Assembly: GCA_039090855.1 (NCBI GenBank)
Contig: CM077028.1
Coordinates: 64,919,054 to 64,983,053, forward strand
DNA length: 64,000 nucleotides
From: Macrothele yani
Lineage: Eukaryota; Arthropoda; Arachnida; Araneae; Macrothelidae
Reading direction: 5' to 3'
This document shows, in pieces, positions 31,175 to 43,861 of this stretch. How positions within the stretch are numbered: position 1 is the first letter of the stretch; every line of letters begins with the position of its first letter. The translations under genes and the position numbers were made by a program. The notes below the pieces were generated by a model. That model saw only the letters and a program-made list of their open reading frames with translations. It was not told the DNA's origin and did not search any database.

Positions 31175-32654
31175 TGAATTATTTTCAAATAACCTACCCT
31201 ATTTTTTTTATATCCTTGAAAGTCCACATTTGAGCAATGTAAAGGCTTTAATTCCTGAGGTAGAGACCTTCAATTGTAAGAAAACTGAATAAAATTTGGT
31301 AAAGCCATTGAACAAAGCCCGGAGTTTCCCACCACCCTTACAGGACCTTGGTCGGAGCCACTCCTGTTAGTACGTAGCGTAGACGTGCCCGGTCGCGGCA
31401 CTGCACGCTAACATAGACTACCAAAACACGAAGGATGCGACACGGTGATATGTTACGGCGATAAAGATGCGTTATGCTATAGACTTCAGCATGCTTTTTG
31501 AAATTCGATCAAAACTAGTCGATAGAAGTTCAGCAACAGTGAAGTTAAGTTTTCTTTTTTATGTCTGCTTTTCTCAGCGATTTTCATTTATAGCAGCGAA
31601 TATCTTGTATTAAATTTCGAATTAGACATCTGTGCTGAAGTTGGAGAAAAAGGTACGGGGATGGAAATTACTTTGTTTTTACTGTACATTCATAAATGTC
31701 TTTCAATGGATTTAAAGCTTGTGTACTTAAGTTACAAAAGCTGTAAGAATAAAAAACGATTTTCCATATATATATATAAATAAATATATATATATATATT
31801 TCTTCTACGTTTTTTTGCCATCTGCACTATAGACTTTGACAAAAATCTGTAGATTTGGTTTGAAGTAGCGGACTTCAAAAATGTTTGTGCGGAATAACTA
31901 AAACTAATACAAAACTGCCTTCAATGCAGACATATTTCTTTTTACAACGCAACAAAACAGGATTCCTTCCTGATAAAAACGTTGCTTCTCGAGAAATCTT
32001 TTCTCATGGGTAATTACGTATGGGGAGTGGAAAACTGAGAGGGAGAACGGTTTTCTTCCTTAATTTTTTTTTCAGGCTAGCAAAATATGCAAACAAGATA
32101 AGCGACACATGAAACGTCCAAACAAAGAATTCAAAAAGGGTGATTTATTCCAAAGAAATGTGTTTACATCTATCAGTGTCCAAAATAGAAATACTTAAGA
32201 CGAAAAACAGGAGGAGTTTACGTGTTCTAAAGTGCCCAAGTACTTACCATATGAAAGACATGATGTCTTCTTTAGCATTCTTTGTTTTTTTCCTTCCCGC
32301 TGTTTCTTCCCCTTTTAAAAAACAAAAAAGTGTGAATACCAGAGTTTTGCAGAAGAACCAGAATAGACCAGAGAACAGTTTTTAGGCGCAATGCCATCGC
32401 CAGCACCCGACAGAATGGAAGCTAATGAAAGCGTCTGAAATTGTGATTGCATGTATTAATCGCAGTAGGAGTACATATATACAAAAGCACTAAAGGCTCT
32501 TCGTAAACACTTGCTTCGAAGCTCATTAAAAGTCAGTTGTTTGAAGTTTTTTGCAAGTTATCATGGAAATTATCCTTTAATATTATATCTAGAAGTTAAT
32601 GTATTCAGTTTTAGTAATACATTCAATTTAGTGAATGCTTCATGTAGCCGTACG
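31175..32654. other. Unassigned stretch
   Basis: (TA)n near 31766-31800. No convincing coding, repeat or RNA signal found. Confidence 0.45.
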
Positions 32655-33360
32655 GATGTCATGATTAATCTTTCTTTCTCTGTTTCTTTTTTCATCCTAT
32701 CTTTTTCTCGCATCCTTCATGACTCTATTGCACTTTCGAATTTTTTCTCGTAACTTCTTTCCTGCTCCATGCTCTCACTTTCTCTCTCGCGATTTACCTC
32801 TTTATTTCGTTTTTTTTCTCCGTCTTCATTGTTTCACTGTTTCTTGTGCTTTTCATTGGCTCTGTTTTTCTTGTTTCTTACGCTTTCTTCATTTCTCTTG
32901 CCAGTTCTTCTTTCTGTCTGAGTTTATTTCCTTTTTTTATTTTCCATTTCATTCCATGTTTCTTCGTCTGTTTCTCATTTTTCTCTCCTTCCATGATTTT
33001 TTCTGTGTATCTCTTAAATTTTTCATCGTTTCTCGCTCTTGCTATCATTCTAAATCTCTCTTTTTTTCTTATTCCCTCTTTCCTTTGCTTCTTTCTCCTT
33101 GTTCTTATAGTCATTTGATTTTGCCTTTACTTTTCCTATCATTCCTTCTCTCTCTCTCTCTCTCTCTTTCGTCTTTTCTTTCCTCTCTTGCATTTCTCTT
33201 TTTTCATACCTTCTTTGCTTTATGCAATGTTCTTACATTGAGCCTGCCACTCTTTTTTTCTCTTACTCTTAGTCTTCTTTCCTTATTTCCTTTTCTTACT
33301 TTCAATCTCTCTGTCACTTTATCTCTTGTTTTTTTTTACTTTTTCCTTTTCCTCTCAAAA
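32655..33360. repeat. Pyrimidine-rich low-complexity tract (~700 bp)
   Basis: Long C/T-dominated plus strand built of TTTCT, CTCTCT and TTTTTT strings. The 240-codon open frame across it is Phe/Leu/Ser-rich, as expected from T/C triplets, and is not a gene. Confidence 0.85.
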
Positions 33361-34481
33361 TGCACTTTGGTAAAATGCGAAGTACGTGTCGAAAAAGAAT
33401 ATGTAACGTACACCTTAAAATATTTCATTATTCTAAAGTAAGAATCCACCATAAGCAGAAGCTTTGCCTATAATAAACGAACCAATATCACGAAGTTATC
33501 GAAGATAATTTTCTGGCGTGACATCGCAGTTTTTGTTCTACTTTATTTCAGAATACTCATGTACTAATTGACTGAGCCCAATTCCGAAGATAAAATATGC
33601 AGAGCATTTTAAAAGCATCACTTCGCTACGCGACAAGCAGGAGAAGCTCTCTGAAAAGTTATGCAGTGTTCGAGCCTACGACAGTTTGAAAACTCCCCGT
33701 CGATTCCAATTATTTCAGAATTGAAAATGAAATTCAAATATAAAAAGTTTCTGGACTCTGTTTGCTTTCTAACATCATCTTATATATTATGATTTTGTGT
33801 GTATTAAATGTTCTTGTTTTCTTGGGGAAAACATTTATCGCACAGCATGGTTATTCTTTTCTCGACAAATTAGCTTTAGTGAATCAATCAATATTTAGAA
33901 ATATGATTAAAAAAGAGAAGTGCATTATATTTCTAAATCAGTTGCTATACTGCTGAAGTAAATCTCAACAGAAATACATTCCTTACACTACCAGCAGCAT
34001 CAAAGGAAAAATGGTTTTATGCTGTTCCATCTTATTTAGAACATACTTATCCTTTATCCAAGTACGTCATGAAACAAAATGAACATCACGCGGTAATATC
34101 ACGTCAGCGTCCGAAGAATGTAGAGGTTTCTTCAACTACATCAGAGCAAAATATTTGCAAAATATCGATTGCTATATACACTCTCAGGCAAAAATATATA
34201 TATATAAAAAAAATTATATAAAAAATATGTATATATAAAAATATAAATAAAAATATAGAAAAATATATATAAAAAATATCCCTATAAAATTCCCCACGAA
34301 CAGTGAAAGACTATGAAAATACCTCTCAGCCTGGCATACAGATGACCGAAGCTTTACAGCCAATGAAAGTCATTGTCGTTCACAGAGCTTATTTGAATGA
34401 CGCTTCCAGAGGGTTGTGAGACTTTCTTCGTGACCATTCTGGCTGCATTATCTGGTTTGCTCACTTCAGTTCCCGCAAGTC
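33361..34481. other. Unassigned AT-rich stretch
   Basis: (TA)n-rich at 34190-34290. Nothing else recognised. Confidence 0.45.
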
Positions 34482-35470
34482 ATGCCTTGACGCCGCCGTA
34501 GAAGATCCTACGAACAACTGAGAGCAATTTGAGAGTGGCCGCATCGTGGAACTGCGGGGAGAAGGTTGGTCGCGTCGGCGAATCAACCACTATCTGGGCA
34601 GCAGTGAGACGGTCTTGTCAGCAGTGGGTTAGGGAAGGCACGTATGCATTTCTAGAAGGTTCTGGTCGTCCCAGGCGTACAACTGAGAGAGTCGATAGTC
34701 TTATACTCCGACTAGCCCGAACCGCTACGACGAATCCTCTGCCTTCCATATAGCGATATTTAGTGACCTTTACGCAACATCATGTATCATCTTGCACTAT
34801 TTCGCTACAACTTGAAAGGGGCAGGACTCCATTCTCGTCGTCCATTCCTTCGTCTTCCATTAACCACCTTACATAGACGGCTCTGTATGGAGTGTTGTCA
34901 TGCCCGGGAATTATCATCTGCCTACGACTAGCGTGGCATAGCTTTCACTGACGAATCTCACTCCGGCCATGGAGCGGATTACCATCACATTCGTACATGG
35001 AGGAGGACTGTGTAGCGCTCGCATTCGAACTCTTTTGTGGAGCTGAATCTCCGCCGCACAACTAATTACAGATGAGTTGTGCGCCACTATTAGTGGTGTT
35101 TTGTTGTGTGGAGCCATTTCCGATAACAGTCGTAAGAACGATGTTAACAGCTCAATAATACGACAGCGATACTTACAAAGGATCGTAGATCATCTTACGG
35201 CAGGATAATGCCAGACCACACACAGCAGGCCTTTCCCTGGATTCAGAGTCCCTCCGTAGTCTTACAACCCCCGAGAGGGTTGAGAGACTATCAGAATGTA
35301 TGAAACATATCGAGAATGTATGAAACATGCTGGAATGCCATCTGCGGCCATCATGGAATATCCACAATAACAAGGCTGTTGACACAATTTGTCACAGGGC
35401 AACATCAGAGTGTTTATTGACGCCCGTATGTTTGCGTGAATCTCATCCAAAAGTGGCTTTACGAGGAACT
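34482..35470 (+). pseudogene. Tc1-like transposase relic
   Basis: ATG 34482 starts an MP.RRRRRSYEQL N-terminus broken at once by a stop. WVREGTYAFLEGSGRPRRTT (34620-34690) is the end of the first DNA-binding region and the GRP linker. Around 34930-35010 the text WHS..FTDESH..PWSGLPS resembles the region of the first catalytic Asp. The rest of the catalytic core to about 35470 is too decayed to place the other two acidic residues. There are many stops and frameshifts. I could not find matching inverted repeats, so the element borders are unknown. Confidence 0.65.
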
Positions 35471-35715
35471 AATCTAGAATAGTTATGTTATGACTGTTCT
35501 ACAATAAAGAGCCTTACTGATGTAATATTGTAATCACTTCGTTATCTCTTCCCCTACAACGCATGGGCAAAATTTTATTGTAATTGAATCCTTGCTTTGA
35601 AGTACGTTGATATTTTTATACTTTCAATAGATCCTGCGACCCGTCGTCTTAATTTTCATGTCATGTCATGTCTGCCAGAGGCCAAACGTGGCCATGAAAG
35701 GTAAGACGTGCAGAC
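35471..35715. other. Unassigned spacer
   Basis: Ends in GTGCAGAC (35708-35715), the left target duplication of the hAT element. Confidence 0.5.
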
Positions 35716-36971
35716 TAGAGATGAGGTCGGGCTCAATTTTGGGAGCCCGGGCCCGCCCGGGTCCAAAGGCCTAGAGCCAGGGCCCGACCCGCTTTCTTTG
35801 ATTACATGTGTTTGTTGAGCCCGGGCCCGGATTCTTGGAAAATTTTACTTATCAAGGCTTGCATTTATGCATTATACACTGGCCAAAGATATGGCTCAAG
35901 CAAGGATTAGTTTAAAAAGTTTAGTTCAGTTAATCCACTTTACAATATTAATATGTTTTTAGAAATACTACGCATAAAGCCAAATGTTCTAAAATGTGGT
36001 TTGAAAATAAATAAATAATCAACGTGCCCTTTGTCCGTAACAGGGGAATAAGTAATTTTAGTAAAAGTTGAAGAAAAGAAAATCGTTTAGAAGCAAAAAA
36101 TTCCATTCGTTATTTCTTTTTGATTTCTATTATTTTGAATAAATTGCATTATAAAACGTACAACGCCGTACAGTGTTTGAAATTTTGACTCTAGAAAACT
36201 AATCTTTGCATTATAATTTACATATATGCTAATTGGTAAAGGTAGTTTAGAGTGATGTAGTAGAATATAAAAAAAAGCATGTAGGGAAATTTCCAAGATT
36301 AAAAAAAAAGAACGTAAAAGCATTCCAGACATTAACAAAACTTTGCGCTTAATAGTATAATAATCACAATATTATCATATGTTTGTGCAGTTTCCAGATC
36401 AAGTTCATCATGAAAAGAGAGAGAGAGAGAATTGCATCTAATGCCTCAGCCCTTCAACTTGATATTCTTTTCTCTAAAACTCGACCTGCTGCTCTAAAAA
36501 CCAACGTCACCCCAAAAATCGCGGGTGTGAGGAAATTTTAAAAAATAAATAACAATACTTCTAACTGCACAATTTTGGAAATTAATACATCATTTTAAAG
36601 ATAAGATTCTAGATTTTTAATAAAACACAAAAAATGGGAATGTGATTTTTTCCCAGTTTTTCGATACCAGACCTCCTTAAACTAATCCTTGCTTGGGCCA
36701 TAGCTTTGGACATTGCATAATGCAAGTCTTGCTAAGCAAAATTTGTCTTGCAATGGCAGCTAGCTTAGGAAATTGAAAATCCTTCCACCATGGCAACAAA
36801 TCCACAATGAAAGTCAAGACGTGTAATTCAACCGGGCTCGGAATTACACGTGTTGAATTAATTACAGTAATGAAATTCAAGAGGTGTAATTCACAGCCCG
36901 GGCCCGGGGTTTTCGGTAGTTAATGAATTCTGAGCCCGTCCGAGCCCGGGTCAGGCCCGAGCTCATCTCTA
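35716..36971. mobile_element. Non-autonomous hAT-type element
   Basis: Terminal repeats TAGAGATGAGGTCGGGC and inverse of TAGAGATGAGCTCGGGC, flanked by an 8-bp duplication GTGCAGAC / GTGCAAAC. Both subterminal regions are rich in GGGCCCGGGC motifs (35745-35830, 36895-36960) while the interior is AT-rich. The 8-bp duplication and TAGAGATG ends are typical of hAT elements. No transposase is visible. Confidence 0.85.
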
Positions 36972-36979
36972 GTGCAAAC

Positions 36980-37466
36980 CTGTATAAGAGGGTAGATTCT
37001 TTATACAGACCTGCACGGGCCTTAATTTTGAAATCCCTCCCGGGACCGTTTCAGAGTTCTTAATAGCTTGGCCTGTTTAAGATTTTCAACTCACAATCCG
37101 GTTAATTTACGACTTTCACGCTTTTTGGTTTCAGCTATAATTAACGAACGCACAAGGTTTGCGGTGCTCTTTCATGTCTTCTTCGTTCTGTGATCCTCGT
37201 CACCCCAACTCTTTCTTACGGGTAATTACAGCCGACAAGAAAGACGGCAATGAGTACAAAATTTCATTTCAAAGTTTGAGAGTTTTGATTTTCAATTAGA
37301 TGGGAACAGATTTATTGGAAGGGTTAAATGGAAAAATATCTAAATGGAATGTCCCTTAAATTACATGCACGTTTCGAGGTAATAAACTTTCGAGTGTAAA
37401 GTAGATTCGATCAAATTTGGTTTAACTTTGTTTGTTAATTTTTATCAGTAGTATGACGAAATAATA
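36980..37466. other. Unassigned stretch
   Basis: Nothing recognised. Confidence 0.4.
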
Positions 37467-38752
37467 TCAGGGTGAGTCAAAACATTTGTCCCATTTGAGG
37501 TTAAAAAGTTTAAGGATGCAAGAAAGCCGTACATGCTCCCATCATGCTGCAAAGTACAGGAGGTTATTTTATATAGACTTTCGCCAACGTTCCATGAGTG
37601 TCACGATACAACGGCGGTACCACACGGCAGGCTTCAAGGACATAAACTCTCCGATGCCAGATTTCACATCCACCAACTGGAGCGAAGGGCTGTCCACGTT
37701 GAAAATGGGCCATGGTGCGAAACAGGTGGTAGTAAGATGGAGCAAGTTCCGGACTGTATGGAGGAATCTCAATTCTTGAAGCTTTCGGTGGACCATTCTG
37801 GAGGTGTGATTTGAGACATTATTACCTTACAGCAACTCCCGCTTCCTATTAATGATCGCTGGGTAGCGTTGGCACTCAGCATCATGGGCTCGCTGCTTTT
37901 GTTCGGCATTGAGGTTCCAGTCCACAGCCTGACGATACGGCACGAGTGCACAGGACCCACACAATTCAACAGAAGGCACAGCATAACTTAGTTGTTTAAC
38001 AACCGTCTTTGTACTACAGGCTATGTTTCTTGGTGTGGCTTCGACCGCCGGTTCCTAGTGGTAGGAAAACGTAGAAATATCTACTTTTCATCACCTGTAA
38101 TGATACGATGCCAAGATCTACCATCTTGTGAGTTTGACGGCAATCTGAGACATAGAGCGACACTTTGCTTTTTCAGCTGGAGCTTCAACTCATGAGGAAC
38201 CATTCGATGGCACTCGGAGGAGAAACCAAGTTGGTGCATGTGTGAACGATGGTGGATTGGGAAGAACCCCATCTCAGCTGCTACTTATCACGTACTGGTA
38301 CCGGGGTTCGATATAATAGCTTCCACTAGGGTGTCAGTGTTAGTGGTCGATGGACGTCTTGACCTCAGCCTGTCTTCGAGACAGGTGTTCCCAGAATTGA
38401 AACGCCGGAACCATTTTCGCGTAGAGAAAATAGTTCCAGCGTTTCTTCGCCTTTAACTGCACAAATCTGTGTTGATACTGCTACTACGTTTAATAATGGC
38501 GTAGGAGGACAGAATACCACGTAGGAGGACCAGACTAATAATGGCGTAGGAGGACTGGAATACCACGTTTAGCGATCTCCATCTTCTGCTCATGTGATAA
38601 GGAAGTTCGACTCAGTGCCAAATGCACGTCATCGGCTTAGTATGTTTTACTTCATCGCGGTACCCAGTCGACAGTGACATGTGTTTCGCACAGGAATCGT
38701 AACCCAACGTTAGGTGTAGCTCAAAACTGGACAATTTTCTGACTCACTTTGG
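37467..38752 (-). mobile_element. mariner transposon with paired ends
   Basis: TIRs TCAGGGTGAGTCAAAACATT (37467) and inverse of CCAAAGTGAGTCAGAAAATT (38752), TA at both sides. Total 1286 bp, the standard mariner size. Confidence 0.9.
37569..38640 (-). pseudogene. mariner transposase relic (DD34D family)
   Basis: N-terminal MSHEQKMEIA-like text is near 38600. The linker RPSTTNTD is at about 38350. The conserved segment containing HELKLQLKKQ and RIITGDEK, with the first catalytic Asp, occupies 38220-38081. The block with the last catalytic Asp reads PPYSPELAPSYYHLFRTM at about 37760-37710; the Asp expected in SDYHLF is Tyr here. The C-terminus LMERWRKSI ends at 37569. A small tandem duplication (TAATGGCGTAGGAGGAC) at 38490-38560 breaks the N-terminal helix-turn-helix. 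Several frameshifts make it non-coding. It would have been a TA-specific cut-and-paste enzyme of ~345 residues. Confidence 0.88.
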
Positions 38753-38804
38753 TATATGGAACAATTCATTATGTCCCAAGATAGTCTCCATTCTTTTCTT
38801 TCAT

Positions 38805-39013
38805 TGAACGCCCAACGACCATCGTGAGCAACTCAATGGGCTTTTTTTAAGCAGTCGCCCATCCCTAATTAGAGTTACTGGTTCCAGTGAAGGGAGAAAG
38901 CCAGTGCCGTAAGACAAACACAACATCCATGCCTTACTGGGATTCGAACCCGGACCCCTTCACTGATGAATGATCATAAGCCAGAGCTTAGACCACTGCG
39001 CCACCGGCGCGGC
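38805..39013 (-). mobile_element. SINE1 copy, diverged
   Basis: Contains a 7-T insertion (GGGCTTTTTTTAAGCAG) and several substitutions. The tRNA head ends CACTGCGCCACCGGCGCGGC. Confidence 0.85.
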
Positions 39014-39258
39014 GCGGTGGTCTAAGCGCTGTGTCAGCCGGCATGTTTTTCTTTAATCCAGCATTAAAAATGCTACACCTTTTAACTCAGGTCAGCTCCC
39101 AGTTTCTTTGAATTGACAGAAAAGAAAGCCTACCGTACTTCCAGGTACTTAGAAATATCTTATTATGTGCAACAGTTTGGCAACCATTTGATATACCTAA
39201 TTTTCAATCAGGAGTAATTGTTTATGTCGGTAACATTCTTGTCAATTAGAAATTACGA
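39014..39258. other. Unassigned spacer
   Basis: Starts with GCGGTGGTCTAAGCGCT, an inverted scrap of a SINE1 head next to the previous copy. Otherwise nothing. Confidence 0.45.
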
Positions 39259-39479
39259 GGAACCACTGCCACGGTGGTGCAGTGGTCTAAGCGATGGCCT
39301 CTGATTATTCGTCCAAAAGGGGTCCGGGTTCGAATCCCGGAAAGGCATGGATGTTGTGTTTGTCTTAGGGCACTGGTTCTCTCCCTTCCCTAGAACCAGT
39401 GACCCTAAATTAGGGACGGGCGACTGCTTATAGTCCATTGCGTTGTTCACGGTTGTCGTTAAACCTACAATCAAAAAAA
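39259..39479 (+). mobile_element. SINE1, full-length copy
   Basis: Perfect 9-bp duplication AAATTACGA at 39250-39258 and 39480-39488. Box A TGGTGCAGTGG and box B GGTTCGAATCC are intact. Short A tail. Confidence 0.93.
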
Positions 39480-39667
39480 AAATTACGATGCTTGTTCAAT
39501 AAGCACTATCACCTCGCAAATGTCTCGCGCATGACCTTTTCCCTGTTAGCTAATCAGACGGCAAACGATTCTTTGAGCATTTAGCTTCATTTTACTGTGT
39601 AATAGGACTACGAACATCCATTTGTTTCTATATAATTGGGTTTAAAGTGCATTCTTCTTCTTCAAGT

Positions 39668-40170
39668 ATGTCGACGGGTGTCAAACAACAATCAGTTATA
39701 GAGTTTTTAACCCATGCAAATATACCTTCCAAAGAAATTCATGATAGATTAGTGGCATTTTATGGTTCTGGAACTTTGAACGTGAGCACCTTTGAGTAAG
39801 AAAATCAAAAGACAATGGAGGAATGTTGGCCGTAAACGATCAGAAGTGGTGTGGGAGTCCCGTAATTGTAACTTGAGATTTGACCAGACAAAAAGTCGTT
39901 GGACACATCAGGGAAAATCGAAGAATAACGCAGAGAACCATAGCAAGTAAAATGAACATTAGTTTAGTTAGTGTAAACCACATTGTTAACGTTTTAGGAC
40001 ACAACATAGTGTATGCTTTTTGGGTCCCGCGTCGCCTAACGACTGAAATTGAGAAATCTGGGCTTGAAACATGCCAAAAGGTTGTTTGCTCGCTATGAAA
40101 AATATGGAAGTGATTTTCTCAAAAGCGTTGTGAATGGTGATGAGAGTTGGGTCCAGCATTATGACCCAAC
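39668..40170 (+). pseudogene. mariner-like transposase relic, 5' half, truncated by a SINE
   Basis: ATG 39668 opens MSTGVKQQSVIEFLTHANIP, the mariner N-terminal helix-turn-helix. After stops, RRITQRTIASKMNISLVSVNHIVNVLG (39910-39995) is the second DNA-binding part, and AKRLFARYEKYGSDFLKSVVNGDESWVQHYDPT (40070-40168) carries the first catalytic Asp in GDESW. The text stops at the SINE1 border (40171), and I do not see it resume beyond, so the catalytic C-terminal half is lost. This is a different lineage from the mariner at 37467-38752. Confidence 0.82.
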
Positions 40171-40357
40171 TGTGAGCAACTCAGTGGGTTAAAAGCAGTC
40201 GCCCGTCCCTAATTTAGGGTCACTGGTTCCAGGGAAGGGAGAGAGCCAGTGCCGGAAAACAAACACAACATCCATGCCTCACCGGAATTTGAACCCGGAC
40301 CCTTTTCGGACGAATGATCAGAAGCCATTGCTTAGACCACTGCGCCACCGGGGCGGC
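40171..40357 (-). mobile_element. SINE1 copy lacking its 3' end
   Basis: Body from TGTGAGCAACTCAGTGG to the tRNA head; the usual CGTTAAACCTCCAATCAAAA end is absent. No clear target duplication. Confidence 0.85.
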
Positions 40358-40370
40358 TACTCAAGGTATT

Positions 40371-40675
40371 ACTCAAGTTATGAGGGTAATAGCTGTGGAA
40401 TAAATCTCGCTCCTGTGCCCTGACCTATGACTCCATTTCGATGACATTCAACAGAACCAGCTCAGATTACCTCCGGAACAACATAATAAAGTTTTGTCGC
40501 AATCGAAGCATTCTAAGTAAGTTATGACACATAAGTGCAATGGAATGGATCCCGCTCCTATGTCCTGACCTTTGACCCCATTTCGTCCATTTTCAATAGG
40601 GTTCATCCCCAGGTGGTCCCCTACCACCTACTAAAATTTTATCGAAATCGAACCATTATGACGCATTATGGCTGT
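40371..40675 (-). repeat. 145-bp-unit dispersed repeat, second locus
   Basis: Inverse of 13929-14370: about two units with TTGCGACAAAAC, TCAAAGGTCAGGACATAG and ATTTATTCCAC blocks recognisable. Confidence 0.8.
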
Positions 40676-40684
40676 ACGAGTTCC

Positions 40685-40930
40685 CACAATCTGTTTGGGA
40701 AATCGAGGCACCCGCTCTCCGAGCTCCCACAATCTGTCCTTTCTTAAAGTACAGTAAACACTTCCGTTTACCCATCACACTCCGAATTTTACTGCATACT
40801 GCTCCACACACACACCTCATGTATTCTACGTCGGTCGACTAATCACGCCCTCTCGAAAATCACGTGGTCAACGGGCCACATGCCCTTTTGATAGGGATGA
40901 TCATCATTCGCTGATCACTGGGTGTCTTAT
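40685..40930 (-). mobile_element. 5' end fragment of a Tc1-like element
   Basis: Homologous to 7340-7606: GTCGACTAATCACGCCCTCT, CACGTGGTCAACGG and the end CTGATCACTGGGTG. N-terminal KGQIVGARRAGASI-like text on the minus strand. Abuts the next Tc1 element. Confidence 0.6.
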
Positions 40931-40933
40931 ATA

Positions 40934-42137
40934 CACTGAAGAGCAATTGAATTAGAGATACCTGTCTAGTAACGTGTAGCAACACCTATCGCCCTGATGA
41001 CGGCGGCGATTCGTCTCGGCATTGACTCGACAAGACACCGGAAGCGTTGGGAAGCCATACGGGTCCACGACCACTGAACAAGCTCCCACAGTTCACGAAG
41101 ATTTGATGGAGAGGGGTCAGAGCCTCGAACATCTCTCTCGATGACATCCAAGATGTGCTCGATGCGTTTGAGGTCAGGTAACCTACCTGGCCAAGGAAAC
41201 GAGGTCACGTCGGTGGAGTGTTCATCCAACCATTCGGATACAATTCGGGAGCTGCATTGTCATGTTGCAGGATAGGGTCCCCAGTGGGATGTTGAAGACG
41301 CAGAAACGGGAGCAAATGGTCGTCCAGGATATCCCGGTAACGTTGACCTGTGAGGGACAATGTCACGCGGACCAGGGGTCCCATTTCAGTCCACGTAAAC
41401 AGTCCCCAGACGAGAATGCCACCCTCACCAGCTTGAAGAGTACCCTGCTGGCAAGAAGGATCCATCGCTTCATGTGGTTTGTGCCGTACTCGTATCCTAC
41501 CACCCGCATGTATCAACGTGAATCTCGACTCATCAGTCCAGGCAACATTTTCCCACATGTCTAGGGTCCAGTGGCGATGTTCCCGCGCCCATGCTAATCT
41601 TTGCACCAGTGATGTGCGGTCAGCAGCGGTACCCTCGTGGAACGATGGATTCTGTACCCCATAGCGAGGAAATGGTTCTGGATGGTGTGGCTGCTTTCAC
41701 GTTTTTGTAAACCAGCGTTAAATTCCCGAGTGATTTCTTGCACTGTGGCCCGTCTATCCGCTGTTACAATGCGAGCTAGCCGACGATGACCCCGCTCGTC
41801 CACACGCTGTTGTCCACGGCAGTTGGCCCTTATAGGTTTTACCGGATTCGATGTATTCACGGTGCACCCGTGACACAGTGGATCGTGAAAATCCCAGTGC
41901 CTGCACGACTTCCGAGATGGAGTGACCCATTCGTCTGGCCCAGACAATTTACCCACGGTCAAATGCGCTTAGATTCTTCGTCTTACCCATACTGCGTCCG
42001 ACTCATACTGATTCTCGTCGCATCACTCCTTATATTGTCGGATCACTGCATACGTCATGTTTTTACCGTTTACAGGGCCGCCCACAGCGCCATATTTGCA
42101 TAACGCCAGCTGTCTCTAATTCAATTGCTCTTCAGTG
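40934..42137 (-). mobile_element. Tc1-like transposon with paired ends
   Basis: TIRs CACTGAAGAGCAATTGAATT at 40934 and inverse at 42137, TA on each side, 1204 bp. Confidence 0.94.
40966..41990 (-). pseudogene. Tc1-like transposase relic, nearly full length
   Basis: Start at ATG 41990 (MGKTKNLSAFDRG, then a stop). First helix-turn-helix is decayed in 41960-41860. RIVTADRRATVQEITREFNAG and IHRSTRVPLLTAHH lie at 41790-41610. The catalytic domain runs from 41606: RLAWAREHRHWTLDMWENVAWTDESRF with the first Asp, ILVWGLFTWTEMGPLV, and the second Asp in LQHDNAA. A frameshift near 41230 leads to WPGRLPDLKRIEHILDVI, which keeps the Glu, and the C-terminus ESMPRRIAAVIRAIGVATRY ends at 40966. About three frameshifts in ~341 codons. 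Same broad subgroup as the relics at 2590 and 10427 by its LVESMPRR C-terminus. Confidence 0.9.
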
Positions 42138-42139
42138 TA

Positions 42140-43607
42140 TATGACGTCACTTCTTAAGAGGCCCAGTTCCTAAGCGAATGGGAAATTTTCGCCTATGTTA
42201 TTGGTTGCCTAATGCAAACATCGCCAAAATCCAACCACGTGTTACATTCTTGTAACGGTTCTGAGATAAGTTTTACAATACATTTTACTGTTCAGGGAAC
42301 GCAGATAATTTTGGACATATTTGGGATCAGGTACATAGGCCGTTTAATGGGTTAATTAATATATTTCAATATAGCTCTTAAATAAAAAAAATCCAGCATT
42401 ACCGTTGTGTTGCTTTAGGCAAATGTGTAATGGAAAGTAATATCTGTTTTTCAGATCTTTAGTAGTACGCGTAGAATCATGAATTTTAATACGTATTAAG
42501 TAAGGCTTCTCATTTTAAAAGTTTTACGAAGTTATTTTTATCTCACGTAGTCTCAGTTAAAACAATTTTCCAATGTAGCGTAATAGCTATCGTAACAGCG
42601 TTTTGCTGTAATGCCTGTTTTGGTGAATTGAAATCAGCTCTGCTTCCTGTGTCTCTTACGCAGCGTTCGTAAGACAAGGGTATCAAGTGCCGAGCGTAAC
42701 GAAGAGGGTTGGAACGTCGCTCATTTCCGAAATGGAATTTAATAGTGGCTTCTCTTGTAACTTTTATTTTCAGTGTACATCGTTTCAAACTGATCCAGGT
42801 GCATTTTCTGATTCGCTTGTTCAATATAAAAAGCGAAAGAGAACCAATTCCCAACTGATGCAAATAATATTTTTATTAATGCGTACGGACTATCCAAGTA
42901 ATAATTAAATAGCTTCTCTAGCAAGATGTACAGGTGGTTTTAATAATTAAATAGAATACTTGGTTCACAGTAAACCTTAAGAAAGTGCTACGAAGTTTTG
43001 TCTGAATCGCTTCATTTATTCATATTCCTCGGACTATTCTTCTCTTGAATTCCGAAAAATCGAGAGATTATAAGGAATTTCATTGCTAAAGGCTTGTGGT
43101 TGAGAAGGCTGCATCTTGGTCTTGGAGTTCAACAGAATCTTTGCTAGCACATTTATTATTAACACTTTCACATTTCGTAGAGATACACGAAGGACTATGA
43201 ATGAAGGTTGTCTATACATTTAGGGTTACGTTGATCTTTTCAAAAAGAGGAACATTTTTAAGTGATGAATTTTCAACATGCTTCAGTCTCTTTCATAGAA
43301 ACCTACTCAGGTATGCTCGCTGTAATATATCTTGTGATTTGTGTCACATGTTGTTTGAATTCGTACGTCAGGTAGTAAAAATATGTAAATGTTCCCCGGC
43401 TCTTATCCTCAAAGATAACGCAGTTCTACAACAATTTTATCGTTTGAAATATGATTCCTCTTTCTCAATAATTTTGATGTCCTGATTTTAAAAATGGCAC
43501 AAATTTGACCATCAAACACAGTTTATCTACCAAATGTTGGTTTTAAATAAGCTAAAAATAAAAGTTTAAGTTACTGACTCTGTCCGATTGCCTACAAAGT
43601 AATAAAC
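42140..43607. other. Unassigned stretch
   Basis: A TGACGTCA octamer at 42142-42149. I see no transposon end, tRNA-like segment or protein family motif here. Confidence 0.45.
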
Positions 43608-43651
43608 TACTGTTTGTGAAAATTGCAACACCATGAAGGAAGGATTGTGAT

Positions 43652-43861
43652 TGCCGCCCCGGTGGCGCAGTGGTCTAAGCGATGGCCTCTGATCATTCGT
43701 CCGAACGGGGTCCAGGTTCGAATCCCGGTGAGGCATGGATGTTGTGTTTGTCTTACGGCACTGGCTCTTTCCCTTCCCTGGAACCAGTGGCCCTAAATTA
43801 GGGACGGGCGACTGCTTATAGCCCATTGAGTTGCTCACGGTGGTCGTTAAACCTCCAATCA

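Noticed and set aside
32719..33441. Longest open frame in this part of the window (240 codons)
   Set aside because: It crosses a C/T-rich low-complexity tract; the product is almost only Phe, Leu, Ser and Cys with no domain. Triplets of C and T rarely form stops, so the frame is expected by chance.
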